NCBI GenBank assembly: GCA_005765155.1
Contig: VCCP01000001.1
Coordinates: 682,001 to 746,000, forward strand
Direction of reading: 5' to 3'
DNA from: Zelopaecilomyces penicillatus
Lineage: Eukaryota > Ascomycota > Sordariomycetes > Hypocreales > Pseudodiploosporaceae
Length of the DNA: 64,000 nucleotides
Under the pieces are notes generated by a model. It was not told the DNA's origin. It saw only the letters and a program-made list of their open reading frames with translations, and made no database searches. Of this stretch, positions 34,901 through 47,700 are shown one piece after another (within the stretch, counting starts at the first letter, position 1; every line of letters begins with the position of its first letter). The position numbers were made by a program, and so were the translations under genes.

Positions 34901-37900
34901 GTGGTCAATCTTGCCGTTGACGTTCTTGGGCAGAGAGGAAGCGAGATGAATCTTGGAGGGAACCTTGTAGCTGGGGAGCATCCGCCTCAGTGCCGTCAAG
35001 AGTGACTTGGTAGAGACGGTGTCGGGAGCTATGTAGGCTAGCATCTCAAGACCGCTTTCTGAAGGCTGAACAGAAGCCTCACGGGCGCCAACATCGGCAT
35101 CTAGAATGGCATTTTCAATTTCCTCTGGCGCAATGCGGAATCCTCGAATCTTCAACTCCCTGTCAATGCGTCCCAGGACAACTACTGACCCATCCTCAAG
35201 CAGAACACCACGGTCACCAGTCCTATACATGCGCACTCCGGTAGAATGAATAACAAAACTCCTAGCGGTGATATCAGGTCGTTCACAGTACCCCTTGGTC
35301 ACTTGGGGTCCAGCAACACAAATCTCGCCACTAGAGCCTGGGCGAAGGACTGTATCCATGCCCTCGGCACATATGTAAATGCTTGTTTGAGAGATTGATG
35401 GGCCAGCCGAGACCACCTCGGGTAGCTCTGCTGATTTGTCAATCTTGTTAATGCACACGGCGATTGTTGTTTCCGTTGGACCGTATATATTGACGAGGTT
35501 AACACGAGAATGCCATTTGGCAAAAATCTCTCTTGACGGTGCCTCGCCTCCCATGGAGATCTGGCGCAGACTGGGAAGATCTCTCGTCAGGGGTAGCGTT
35601 TCTAGGGCAGTTGGCGTAATCTCCATGAAAGAAATCTCATTTTCTTCAATGACATCGGCTAGATAGTCTCCCACAAGCTGTTTAGGATATTGAGCAAAGC
35701 ACAAACATGCGCCCGTGCTCAGCGCGTGGCTCCATTCGAGAACGGATGCATCAAAGGAGAACGATGCAAGTTGGAGAACACGTGCGCCAAAACCACATTC
35801 GAAGATGTCCTTTGAGGCGCGTACAAAGGCAGTAAGAGCGCCGTGGTGAACCATGACGCCCTTGGGCTCTCCAGTAGAGCCTGAGGTGTAAATCAAGTAA
35901 GCAAGATCATCATCAGTAGTGCTATACTTGACTGATTCGAGGTCATGCGCGGATTCGGCCTCAGTATCAATAGATCTCGGCATATCTTGAACTGAACTCT
36001 CGTCGACTATGAAGCTTGGTTTGCAATTAGAGATGACAGCGGTTCTTTGGTGCTCCGTAAAGTCAGTATCGAGGTATACAAACGCAGCGCCGCACTTGAG
36101 CACACTCAAAATCCACTCAATAATCGCGAATCCTCGGTGGAGATGAATCAAAACCTTGTCTCCAGGGCTCACTCCTTGATTCCGCAGTACTGCAAGATCT
36201 TTTTGTTAGCCGAGCTCATCCTCACGTCAGCAACAACAACTGATTCACGTACCTCTGGCCTTGTGTTCGGTCGAAGAAAAGAGCTCCCCGTACGTCATCG
36301 ATTTGCCCATTTCACTTGAGTGGAGGGCAAGACTATTTGGACTTGAAGTTGCCTGCGCATCAAACCAATGATGGACGTGCTGGAGGGGGTTTGTCTGTGG
36401 TGTGCCGAGTGACACAGGAAGTGATGGGTGAGTGGGAAGCCAGTCGAGCATATCTGTAAGTTTCACCGAGTCTGACTTGCTGAGACTGACAAGTCTGTCA
36501 AACTGCGCCTTCATAGCTTTCAATGCGGCAGCGGAGAAGATTTCCGGGTTATAAATGACCTAAAGAAAAGACCCCAGTTAGACTTTTGTCTTTGTTGCGA
36601 AAGAAAAAAGATATACACAGAATTTGTCACAAAACGAAGTGGCAAAACGACTTACACCAAGCTTTACATCATCTTCATATTCTAGGAAACAGAACAAAAG
36701 GTCCCATGAACCCTCAACGGGAAACAGACGACACTCTGACTTGGCCAGCTTGGGGGAATACGTAACAGCAACTCGAGGAGGCTCATAGTCCATATTGAGA
36801 GCGCGACTAGATCTTGCCACATCCACGGCAGGAAACAGCTCAGCTTTCTTGACGGCACTGAGGTTCTTACCCAACGCAGACACGAGAGCCTTGAATGATC
36901 CGTCTGTTAGGGCCTGCCACAGGGGTAGCTTGATCGGGAGAGCGTTAGCGAATTGGCCGACGCAGGCGTTCATCTCCTTGGGACGGCTGCCGAAGCCAAC
37001 AACCATGACTTCGTCTCTGCCGAATGGAGGCTTTGTTTTGTCGACAACTAATAAACCGACGAGAGCTGTGGCCACGCGGAACCAAGATGTCTTGAAGAGT
37101 TGACTCCATAGATCGAGGTCCTGTTTTTTAAAGGGTTAGGGGGGATTTAAATCCATCATATTTACAACATGCTTAGGTGCGAGACAACTCACAGTTTTCG
37201 CAAAGGAGCACCAAGAATCGATATTTCGGTAGCTATCTCCGGATGCCTTGCTACCGCGAAGGCTCAGTGGCCAAGGGGTAGTATTTCTTGTCCGGACTTG
37301 ATCAAGCAGCACCTTTTGGTTATCAAGATAGGTTTGCGACATCGCCCAAGCCCTCTAAGAAGAAAAATACGACGTCAAGTTAGGTTTCGTTCTTCTTCCA
37401 AGCTGAATTATGCGCTCTCATACCTCTGCCATATGCATAGTACTAAACTCAGTCGCCGGTGGCAACTTTGCTTCTGGATTGTCCAGAAGTTCTAGGAACT
37501 CTCTAGAGATGATGGTCATGGACTGTCCATCAACGACAATATGATGGCCAACAATGTAGACCCGATACGCTTCAGGGTCTTGTAGGATGACCCATCGAGC
37601 GGGCAGTTCGTTTTCCAAGTCAAATGGCCGTCTTAGGATCTTGGTCATCGCCTTTTCGGAAATGGCCGAGTCTTGACGGTGAACGATCCGTATTTCTGGA
37701 TCAACTGCGCTGTGGACATATTCTTCCAGATGTGCCTTGTTGTTAATGAGTGTAAACATCGACCGAAGCACAGCATGACGCGAGGTGAGCTTGTTTATGA
37801 CTGTAAAACTCTCATCTATCAGCAAAATGGCCCAACTACTAGGGTTGGTTACATCTTGGGGGCTTGTTACCATTGAGAATATCGACTATGCTGGGGACCG

Positions 37901-38120
37901 GCCCTGATCGGTTGCGTAAAAGATCCCATTCGAGAGTGAGGTTATACTTGGTGCTCAAGCGGTCTGCTTGGAACTCAACCCACATACCCTCTTGACTTTT
38001 GGTCAATGGGTATATGCTGCGAGGTGTTGATGTTCGTTGTCTGACGCCTGACGAAGAAGTGCCATGGGCCGTACTTGACGGCCCTGACAGGAGACACATC
38101 TCATCACTGTATAGTGACAT
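31945..38120 (-). CDS. Hybrid NRPS-PKS, C-A-T-KS-T-TE (tenuazonic acid synthetase TAS1-like)
   Basis: Ten exons, 5' to 3': 38120-37871, 37815-37424, 37354-37193, 37120-36656, 36559-36253, 36189-33810, 33746-33444, 33386-33254, 33190-32694, 32614-31945; all phases agree; 1852 aa. The condensation domain spans about 35-430, with H-H-x-x-x-D-G at 174-180. Adenylation motifs are Y-T-S-G-S-T-G-E-P-K-G near 626-636, Y-G-P-T-E-T-T near 761, Y-R-T-G-D at 847-851 and N-G-K-I-D at 950. The first carrier Ser1028 is in G-G-H-S-L-L. The ketosynthase spans about 1124-1550, with Cys1286 in N-C-A-S-S-N, His1422 in H-G-S-G-T and Asn1462 replacing the usual second His. A second carrier (Ser1610, G-L-D-S) and an alpha/beta-hydrolase thioesterase (Ser1737 in G-I-S-M-G-G; His1824) follow. 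An amino acid would be activated, acylated and released by ketosynthase cyclisation or by the thioesterase. No AT or reducing domain is present. Confidence 0.92.
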
Positions 38121-39325
38121 ATTGTCCAATGGTGCTGTTCTCTCTGTACGAGATTGTCTCTCCTCGGAAGTAGTAGTATTGGCACTAAAGACTAGGACTA
38201 AATTCAGAAAGATGAAGGGGGAATTAACAAGAGAGTTGTACGCAGTCGCTTTGTTTAAGTATGAGACAAAACCACTTCAGCCTTATCAAACGTTACGAGC
38301 CTGCTTTCTGCAATTGCATTTGATGTTACAGTCCCAGCTCCGCCCTACACATACTACGTATATCTGCGATCTCCAAGCCCTGCTCTGGAGGCCCAGGGAG
38401 ACAGCAACCGGACGCAAAGTTTACTCAATACGGAAATCTTTTAGAAAACTTCAGCAAGGTTAGTGTACCCTGGAATGAGCAAGTTACCCGGATCTATCAT
38501 CGGCGTCATACTACATCGTTTCAGCAAGACGGATAGATGCCAGTGCCGCCCGGTGGCAGGGATGGAAGTATACAATCCTTGACTACATTCTTATGCAGAA
38601 AAGCCGCCGCGCAACCGTTCTCCTGCATACTTAGCTAGCATTGCAGCCCTTTTCTGTTATGACGCTAGACCCGGTCCCATAGCCACTTACGGCGGCGTCA
38701 TACGCCAAGCCATCTCATTCGGCTCATGCGAGGGAAGCAATATTCCGTAGTGTCAGCTTACTCCCCAAGCCCACTTGTTTTTGGTATCAAGCAAGCCATC
38801 TCAAGTAGAGGCGAAGATTGAAGCTTTGAGCAAGAGTATTATTCATTATCATGGACAATACCTCGCGGCTACCTCACAAGGCGAAGCTTATTGCAATCCT
38901 GGTAACGTACAAGTCACCTCAAAATAAGCACGGGTTTCCTGGATCACAGATGTTGAGGCGTCAGCATCTCCACCCCTTTGGCCATATCTACCGCGCTTTG
39001 CATGAAAATGGACATACATTCTAGAATAGAACTGGTTCAGGATTCACTCTGAAACTATGCGACTTTACAATTCTACCTATAGGTACAGCGTGTGGTGCTT
39101 GTTGTAGCCCTCGTCAAGACTGTATCCATCTGCCTAGCAAGTTTTAAGCTTACAAAACTGCGGAAGGATGCGAAGTCCGATACTGATAGACAGTCTGACG
39201 CCAGGATGGATGCTAACAGCCCAGCTTAGCCTCTCTTGTTTCCAAGGTTGCTTCTACCCTGTCGTTAGAGAGAGCATTGACACGACGCGATGGATCAATT
39301 AGAGGCAGAAAAAAAAAGAATTGAA

Positions 39326-39343
39326 CCCCCCCCCCCCCCCCCC
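39326..39343. repeat. Poly(C) homopolymer, 18 bases, with adjoining AC repeat
   Basis: Run of C followed at once by about five AC units, in the intergenic region between synthetase and exporter. Confidence 0.9.
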
Positions 39344-41404
39344 ACACACACACAGGCACATACACGAACCTCCTCAAAGCCATTGCTCGGAATTGTGGTT
39401 CACACCCCGTTGCTCATGCATCGGAAAGCCCCCCGGTTGACTAATAAGGGGACAAAAGGCGGCAGCATCGCGGATCTTGATCAAGATCCCGAGCGCGAAG
39501 CTTACTTATTGCCTAAACAAGGATGGATGGCGCCATGAATTCATGTCAATTTTTCTTCTGCTCGTTTGACCCAGTGATGGTATACACGGACCTCTATGAG
39601 ACGTGTGATGTGACTACGAAACATGAATCACGCATTTACGAGCAGAGCGAAAAACAAATCTGCTCAGTAAGCCAAGGATTAACATGCTGACTTTTTGGCA
39701 ATGATTGGTAACTGCTGGGAAAAGAGGAAGAGGTTCCTAGTAAAGCCAAGCTTTTGGTGCCGTATACACTAATACAGCTTTGCTGACTGCGGTAAGGCTG
39801 GAGCAGAATAATAAGATTGGTGTCATTGGTGTTTATTGCGGATTGATCTCGTCGGAACCCTAGTATTCTGTAGGGTAAGGTGGGCAACATGGTGAAGAAA
39901 ATACACGTCGGCTTCATATTCCGCATGCAGAAACGTCAGCGTCCGGATTCCCGGAGCGGTACCGGGAGCATGCATTAGCCGCAGATCTGCGAAAAAAGCC
40001 ACAAGAACTAGCCTATCTGTGTTTTGGTTTCCCCCCTGACAATCGCTGGCATCGCCTCTGCGCCTTGATGTAAGGAATGAAAAAAGGGAGACAAGGGCCG
40101 ATGGATTGAGTAGGACATCCCAAAAGCTCTCAGCATATTGGGACTATCCTACCATGTTTACCATGTGGGTTCCGTTACCTGTTCGACTGGCCGGTTGAAG
40201 GTTTCCACTGAGCGTGTGATAACATGAGACAGAACATCCGCCTGACCAGGGTAGAGTCGGCGGCAAAACGTTTCCAAACAAAAAACCAACACCAATAAAA
40301 GGGGAGTCAGGGAGACAACAGGTAAGTCCACTGTCACTCTTCAGCTTCTCACCCAACTTGCTAACTTACAAAAGCAGACGTACATATCCAACAAATAGGA
40401 TGATGGGAGGAGGCTGTGACGATGTGTGGGGGTCCGATTCTTGGTCGAACGGTTTGTCTCATGATGATCGCACTAACTGTGGGGACTCCGTCTACGCGAC
40501 CAGGAGTGAAAGCCAAGGAAATCGGAAGTCGGTAGGAGATAACTTGCAAGGGCTTGTTCATAAGCCCATGGAGCTCATGAATCCTTGAGATGATTGAGAG
40601 GAGAGAGAAAAGCCGGGTACGGTACCATATGCTGCGCCGAGAGCTATCCGTCCAACCGGTCAACAGCCTGATGGCCAGTAAGCCAATGTGTTTGTTATTT
40701 CTCCCCATTAGAATTTTGGAACGTTTGTGGTTGTTCAAGAACGAACACGCGTTCTCAATCCTGGCTGGCATGATATCTCATCCTACCGGAGAGAAGAAAG
40801 AGACAGAGATCGATCTGCTCAAGGCCGGGGCGGAAAGTTCGCCATACCTCCCCATCTGCCGGCGCCATCCCACGGCTGAGATGTCCCAATCGGACAATCC
40901 CTTGAGACAGCATGGGATTTCCGCCAGCGGACGCCTTTTGACGTAATTGCACACATAGCCGATCGGGGAGCGCACCAAACTTACGTGTGATTGACTGTTG
41001 GGAAGTTGTCAATCTTTCGAGATCGGTTCAATAGGTTTGCCGTGGAGCGAGCAACCATAACTCAATGCAAGACGGAGCAATTCTGGAGATTGAATCCACA
41101 AACCCCCACCTGTGTGTATCAACTCATTTGTAAAACGGGGTAATATCTCTCTAATACCCACTCTTATAATAAATAAATATTGGCTCTCGTTCACTCGGAT
41201 ATATGAGCCGAGTATCGCATATTCACGGGCTAAAGAGACATCCCACTCGAACTAGGGTCTCAAGAACACCTGAACCATCCCTCTTCGGAGATATTCATTA
41301 ATTAATCACAACTCAAGTCTGCGAAAGTAATGCCGCTCCTCTGACATGTCGCACAAATCTTCCATTACACGGTATGTAGTACGTACGGCTGTGTGGCTGT
41401 TCAA

Positions 41405-41426
41405 CCCCCCCCCCCCCCCCCCCCCC
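41405..41426. repeat. Poly(C) homopolymer, 22 bases
   Basis: The longest homopolymer of the window, about 540 bases upstream of the exporter start codon. Confidence 0.9.
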
Positions 41427-41966
41427 TGCGTTCACCGGCCTGCAGCCTTGGCCAACCCAGGTATTATTTCGCGCTACTCGTGAAGAAAAGTAACTACAAC
41501 GTAGTATACGTTTCATTGTATGCTCTTTTTTATACTAAACGGGAGTGCTAATCGGCATAACATACACGTACAGTACGTGTATGTATGCCAAGACAACAAC
41601 CCTTACTCCTAACCCTTGTTAACCATGACAAGCTGACAACCGCCAAATCTTAGGCTGCGCCATGACGAATTAGTCGTCCAGGGCTCTGGGCTTTCGATCC
41701 GGCACCGGCCGTGAGCCATGGGCCGTAAATGCACATCGGATGCGAGACAACCAAGGATAATTTGTTTTGGCTTGTATAGCTTGGGGAGAGGGATCTTCAT
41801 TCCCCTCCCTTCTCCTTGACGGACGATCTCGACTCTGCCCTATAGTCAAGGTTTCATCTACTGTCTTCGCCTCTCCCATTTCTCCTGCCGACCAAGAAAG
41901 AACAATACCAAGATTATCATTTTTTTAAAAAAAAGTAAAAACAACATAAAATTTCCAGTCCTAGCC

Positions 41967-44142
41967 ATGGCCAAAAGCTCACCAGGTACTGCTGGGTCCA
42001 TCGCGACGCTGATCATAGTGTAAGTCGAAAGTTGTTTCTCTGTCCTATATCCACCACAATTGTCATCTTCACTTTCTTTCCAATGTCTTTCCGCATACCA
42101 CATTTTTCTTCTCCTTCTAACCCTTTTTTTGCTGCTTTTCTAGATGTTTCGTCTTCTTCATCGACATCGCCAACCTAGGCATGGCAACTATTGCGCTCCC
42201 CACCATCAAAGACGAGCTTGGCTATGACGATGGTTCATTACAATGGATCCTCACAGCATACGCATTAACAGTAAGTGTCCTACCCATCTATCTACCTAAC
42301 CTGTGATAGTTAATGGGCAAAATTATTGAGCGCTGACTTTTCATTCATTAACTTTTAGTTTGGAGGCTTTCTCATGGCTGGAGGCCGACTCGGTGACATC
42401 TTTGGTCACAAAAACGTCCTGATCGTCGGCATGACTCTCTTCAACGCCGCGACGCTTCTATGTGCCCTCGTCAACGACAAGATTGGCCTCGTCGTCGGTA
42501 GAGCTTTGCAAGGTACGTATGCGTTTCTGATAATTCAAAAGAGAAAACCAACAAAAAGACAAAAGGCAAGAGAAGATCAGAATCGCTCAGTTGCTTACTC
42601 TACTTTATTCCAACAGGTCTTGCTGCCGCATTTACAATCCCTCCCGCCCAGTCACTCGTCGCTCTCTCATTCGAGGACCCTCAAGCTCGTATCAAAGCCT
42701 TTGGTGCTTGGGGAGCAGCTGGTTCAACAGGATTCGCGTAAGTTGCTTCCCTGATCATCAGACACCACCACAGTCACACACACAACATATATATATACTT
42801 ACATGTGTGTCTGTGGGTTGAGAACAGCTTTGGTCCAATCATCGGAGGTCTTCTCACTTCGCAAGTTAGCTGGGAATGGGTAATACCCCCCGTATACATA
42901 ATAACACTGACTGTGACGAAGCGAGAGAAAACTTCCGCTAACGACGTCCCATCTTGCACTAGATCTTCTGGTTGAGCCTCATCGTCGAGGGCGCACTGGA
43001 AATAGCCGCTCTCGCACTCCTCTTCACCAACAACCTCCCTGGACCGGTAACCCCGGCTGGCGACACGAACAAGTGGTCCAACCTGCATATCCGCCTCGAC
43101 GCTCTGGGCACCTCTCTGTCTGTTTGCGGTCTCATCCTCTTTGTTTACGGACTTACTACCGGTAACATTCACGGCTGGCAGAAGCCCGACGTAATCACCA
43201 CGCTGGTTGTCGCTGTCGCACTTCTCGCTCTGTTTGCCTACGTTGAACTTAGGGTTTCTTCGGATCCTGTGCTACCCCGGTATATGTTCATCGACAGAAT
43301 CAGAGTGCTCGGCTGCGCCGAAGCAGCACTTACATATGCCGTGTGGCAAGGCAGCAACTATTTGTTGACCCTGCAGCTTCAGAGTAAGTATACAACACAG
43401 GGTTGATAGTTGACTTTCCACTTTCCATTCAACTTCCCCAGTGCTGACACTTTGGGCGTGCCAAGACTTCGGGTTCTCTCCCCTTTCAACAGCATTGAGA
43501 TTTCTGCCCCTGGGTATCACTGCCATGTGCGTCAACTTCGTGATCCCCATGTTGCTTCAGCCCGTAGGACCTCGAAAGCTCTTACTGGGAAGCTGGGTCC
43601 TCACCATTGCTGGCTTGGTTCTGTTTTCGCGCATGAGCTCTTTTGATGACTATTGGCGGCTCTGTCTGCCCGGCATGATCTTGTACATCGCCGGTGTTGG
43701 CACGATTTATTTCGTGGGTAACGTTTCGGTTGTTGCGACTGCCACAGCGGAGCTGCAAGGTACAGTTGCGGGTGTCTACAATGTAAGAAAACATTTCCTT
43801 TTGAAGCGCCATTCTCCTTTCATGGGCCGTCCATTGAGCTGACTGTTTCACAATCAATAGATGTTTCTAAATGTCGGCGGTGCCGTTCTCGGTGTTGCTG
43901 TCCTTACCGTCATCAGCGACTCTGTTACCTCTAATAAGGGCGGCAAGTTGAATCCCAAAGCCCTCCTCGAGGGATATCGTGCTGGATACTACGCTGCCAT
44001 CGCCATGGCGGTAATCGGGCTTGTAATATCCGTTTTCTTCACACCGGGAAACACTCAGAGTGAGTCCAAGGAATCTGAACCATCTGCCGATTCCCTACGC
44101 GAGGGAGATGAGCCATCGAGGACAGCATCACCTGGGGTTTGA
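41967..44142 (+). CDS. MFS drug:H+ antiporter (DHA2-like), probable metabolite exporter
   Basis: Exons 41967-42019, 42144-42270, 42359-42512, 42617-42737, 42828-42879, 42963-43383, 43442-43782 and 43861-44142; 516 aa. A proton-driven efflux pump of the plasma membrane. Family marks include an N-terminal helix running into L-G-x-A-T-I-A-L-P, Q-W-I-L-T-A-Y-A-L before helix 2, and the MFS signature G-G-R-L-G-D-I-F-G-H-K in the loop after helix 2. Helix 4 carries G-R-A-L-Q-G. The length and the number of hydrophobic segments fit a 12-14 helix DHA protein. The C-tail is acidic and Ser-rich. All splice sites are GT-AG with consistent phase; the intron after exon 4 contains CA and TA microsatellites. 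Its divergent position next to the synthetase suggests export of, or self-protection against, that product; this is inferred, not shown. Confidence 0.88.
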
Positions 44143-44768
44143 TTTATATGTAACAAGATACGAAAAACGGAGTCTTGGGTATGCCAGACCAATTATTTAC
44201 AGCAATCGATAGCAATAGCAGTAATTGCTAATAATAGCAGCAATCGCTAGCAATAGCAACAGTCATAGGAAAACTGGTCTTGAACATCTTATTTGGTTCA
44301 CGGAGAGCGTGTGCTCCGATTGCTCGATGGGAAACCAGTCCTCATATTAATTCTCAAGAGCCTCAAAAACATATGCTTCGCTAAACGGGTCGTTTCCCTG
44401 ACCGCTTGACCGCTTGAAACCCCATTTCTATATGCTGACTACGCCGCTGAACAAGGACCATTGCACATTCCCTGACACATGAAGCCTGCCTTTTTGTTTC
44501 TATCTTCATTCCACGCCTCAAGCGCCCCAATCCATCAAAGCATTACCAGCTACCAAGCACCTACCGCCCCGGAACTACTTTGTAAAGATAGCGCTAATGC
44601 TCTTAACCGCTCCTATTTTTGCTGGGGCTCCTAGTGACCTTTCTCGGCGGCCGTTCCTTCACCAGCCTTTTGCTGGTTGCTTCATCAAAACCACAAGTAT
44701 GGATAAGATATGACATTCTACCACAGAGTCAGTTTAGTTTACTAACAGTTGCATTTAGACGTGCCAAC
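44143..44768. other. Convergent intergenic region
   Basis: 3' ends of the exporter and the 5-phosphatase face each other. It contains the GCAAT repeat at 44200-44262 and no gene. Confidence 0.5.
44200..44262. repeat. Degenerate GCAAT repeat array
   Basis: About six irregular units, such as CAGCAATCGA and TAGCAATAGC, beginning 58 bases after the exporter stop codon. It shares units with the array at 28951 but is less regular and includes an inverted ATTGCT. Confidence 0.85.
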
Positions 44769-47700
44769 TTACTTCTCATCGCCTAGTTCTCGCTGTCGCA
44801 CATCTTCAAACCCCTTCTGGCATTCTAACCATGCCATTGCTCTCTCTTTGGGTTTTATTTTCTTCACCCAAAGACGGAAATTGCCTGTCACCGGTCTGTG
44901 ATCACTCACTCTGATTTCATGTCTCTTGTAGTCCAGCTGTTGAACTCTTCCCCGACCTCTGAACAGAATACGGTCACACCATGCAGGGCTTCTCCGTTTC
45001 TCGCTTGTGTCATAAATGTCTGTTCCAACGTCGTATTTATATGTTGGGGCAAAGGTTATTGGCAATTCGTCGAATGCGCGGAGTCGTAGAGCCGGGTTGC
45101 GTCGTCGTGCCACGAGCAATTGATCACGTTCGAGAAGCTTGGCTAGGTTATTTTGCTGCACAGCCTTCACGACCGTGTCCCTCGACATGGTGTCAATGCG
45201 ATAATTCAGATCGCCGTTTAGAATGCAGAGTTCATGATCGAGGATCATACTGCCATCTCCTCCACCAGTGAATCGGTCAATGCGTGTTTCCAAATCTCGG
45301 TCCACAGGGAAAATAGATGCTTCTAGTATCGTGGCTGCATCGTTGTTGCGCGAGCTGGCCTGAGTCTGCCCCGCTGCTAAGTGGCAATTGACAAAACAAA
45401 GTGAAGTATCGTCAACCTGAAAACGAACAGTTACTGCGCCTTTGTTTCCATACACACCCCCCATGCCTCGTTTTACTTCGGCGCCGCTCAAATTTCGTAT
45501 TCGATCCCTCAGAGAAGACTTGACAAAGATGCAGGTAAACAGCCCCACCATCGGAGCTGTATGAAGTAGGTGATACAAGTCATTTGCGGGCATATAATCG
45601 TCCAAAGTCTTGAGGAGGAAATCTCGCCAGTCCCGATACTGATGGCTCATTCTCTCTTGTTCAGAACCTTCCTTCTTTTTCGACTTGAGTAACCGCTTAG
45701 CGGTTGCAGTTTTATCTTCTAGGTCGACGAGCTCTTGAAACCCAAAGACAAGAATATCCGGCGACCCACTAGACTGTAGTAGCTGCTGGAAGAAGGACGC
45801 ATCTCCGTCGGAATAACGAAGGCTGTGGGGTGTAGACGCGCCTGCATTCCAAGTAAATATTAAAGCGCTGATTTCGTTGAAATCAGAGTATTTTGTATCC
45901 TTGGATTTCATCTCATCCTCCAGCCAGTCATCTTGAAGCAGACCATCCCACACTTTAATTCTGCTATCGGCTCCAAGAGACACAACTTGTAGTTGTTCTA
46001 GCTGGTATGTGCTTGCCGGGTCAACCTTCATTTTGAATAATGCATTATCATGCGCTTGCCATTCTTTTAAAACAGCCCACGGTGTTTGGCCAACATCATA
46101 GACGCATATTTTACCCGTGTTATAGCCCGTCCAGAGATACTGGCCCACGCCAGCAAGAGCATTGACTTTCCATGTGCTGATACTGAAAATTGTCTGGCAG
46201 CAGTAGTCCTTGGTTGAGAAAATGCTGATTTTCCCATCAGCATGCCCAAAGAAGACCTTGCCGGGCTGTGATCTTATCGTCGTACCGGCCGTTATGTCAC
46301 CAGCACCATCGGCTGTGATAGCGCGTACCAACACTTGGAATGGTCGGTGATTATCTGCTGTTGGGGCAAACACACGTATGGTTTTTCCAGTCGCTTGCCA
46401 GAGCTCATCTCCAACCAGCATTGAGAAAGTTTCACCTTTGGGCAACTTGTAAATCTGGGCCGGATTGCCGTCGAGGCTCGGTGAGCCATCATCTCCAGGT
46501 GCCCATACAAAGAGATTCCCACCTTCATCCACGGTCCACAGTTCATTAAAGTGACGATAAATTTTGGCCACTTCTGAGCGTCCGTGGACCCCGGCCCTGC
46601 TGTTCAGAATCCGGTGTGTTGCCACCTCAACCTCCATTATCTCACCAACGTTGGTTCCGATCCAAAGCTTGGCACCTTCATGATCGGGATCTGCGGCAGG
46701 CTTGAATGCAACAGCTGTAGCCTTTACCCCTTCTGTGTGAGCCAAGCTTACAATCTGCTCTCCATCTACCAGACTCCAGACACGTGTCAAATGCCCGCTC
46801 GTGCAGACATATTGTCCACACACATCGAATATCCTAGGATCATACTTCGGATTGATGTCGTGAGCCCCTTTCTTGATAATGGGCGGCCGCCGATTTGTGC
46901 TTGAACTATCGGGAAAGGCAGTAATTTGGATTGGGGGATCATTTTTCGGATTAACTCCTTCGTAAACAACAGGTGTCGGAAAGGGTTTCTGAGTTGAAGA
47001 AATGGGTGTTTGAGGGGCGCGGCCCTCTGGCGAGGAGCGGCCAGACCATGGGTCTGCCGTCTTCGAGCGTCCATGCGACTTGCTTGGTGGAGGCAGCTGC
47101 TGTAACTGTGTTGGGTTGGAGACGGCACGGCCGCCGGTGTTTGGAGGTGGGGGAGGCGGAGAAGGAGTTGCTGGCTTTTGGAGGCTACTTTGTGGCACTG
47201 ATCGAGGAGGTCGAGGGGGTGCCTTCACCACATGCATCGGCAAATGCTGCGATGTCAACTCATGTGGTTGCGGCCTTGCAGGAAGAGCAGGACGCGATTC
47301 TCCGGTAAGCTGAGGGGAGATATGACCCCTGGTCACTCCATTTACATCTTGATCATTTCCCAGTCTTTTCGTCACAATAGAGAGATGATTGAGCGGAGGT
47401 TCAAAGCTTGCGAAACTTGGTTTAGGTCGTCCTGGAGCAGCGCTTTGGGGTTTCTGGCTTGGGCGTGTAGGAAGTTCTGGAGGCATCTCATTTTCAGCTC
47501 CAGGACTATTAGGGGGGCTGCTGAAAGGAGAAGTTTCCTCTACAATATCACCCCTTTTCTTTAACGGATGGCCTCGTGGCTCTGGTGCACTTGTTGGTTT
47601 TAGATTAGGCACGGGAGGTTTCTCGAGTCGTGAAGCAGGTGGCGGAGGAGCTGGTTTCGGCTCTCTCTCTCTCCGTATCTCCACGGAGCGTCTTGGAGGG

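Larger units (their letters stand above)
38121..41966. other. Divergent intergenic region between the NRPS-PKS and the MFS exporter (3.8 kb)
   Basis: The two genes point away from each other, so both promoters lie here. There are runs of 18 C (39326-39343, followed by AC repeats) and 22 C (41405-41426). Small open frames at 40350-41010 show no family resemblance. No regulator gene is found. Confidence 0.5.

Noticed and set aside
40358..41012. Overlapping open frames on both strands between synthetase and exporter
   Set aside because: No regulator motif such as a Zn2Cys6 cluster, no splice support and no known family.
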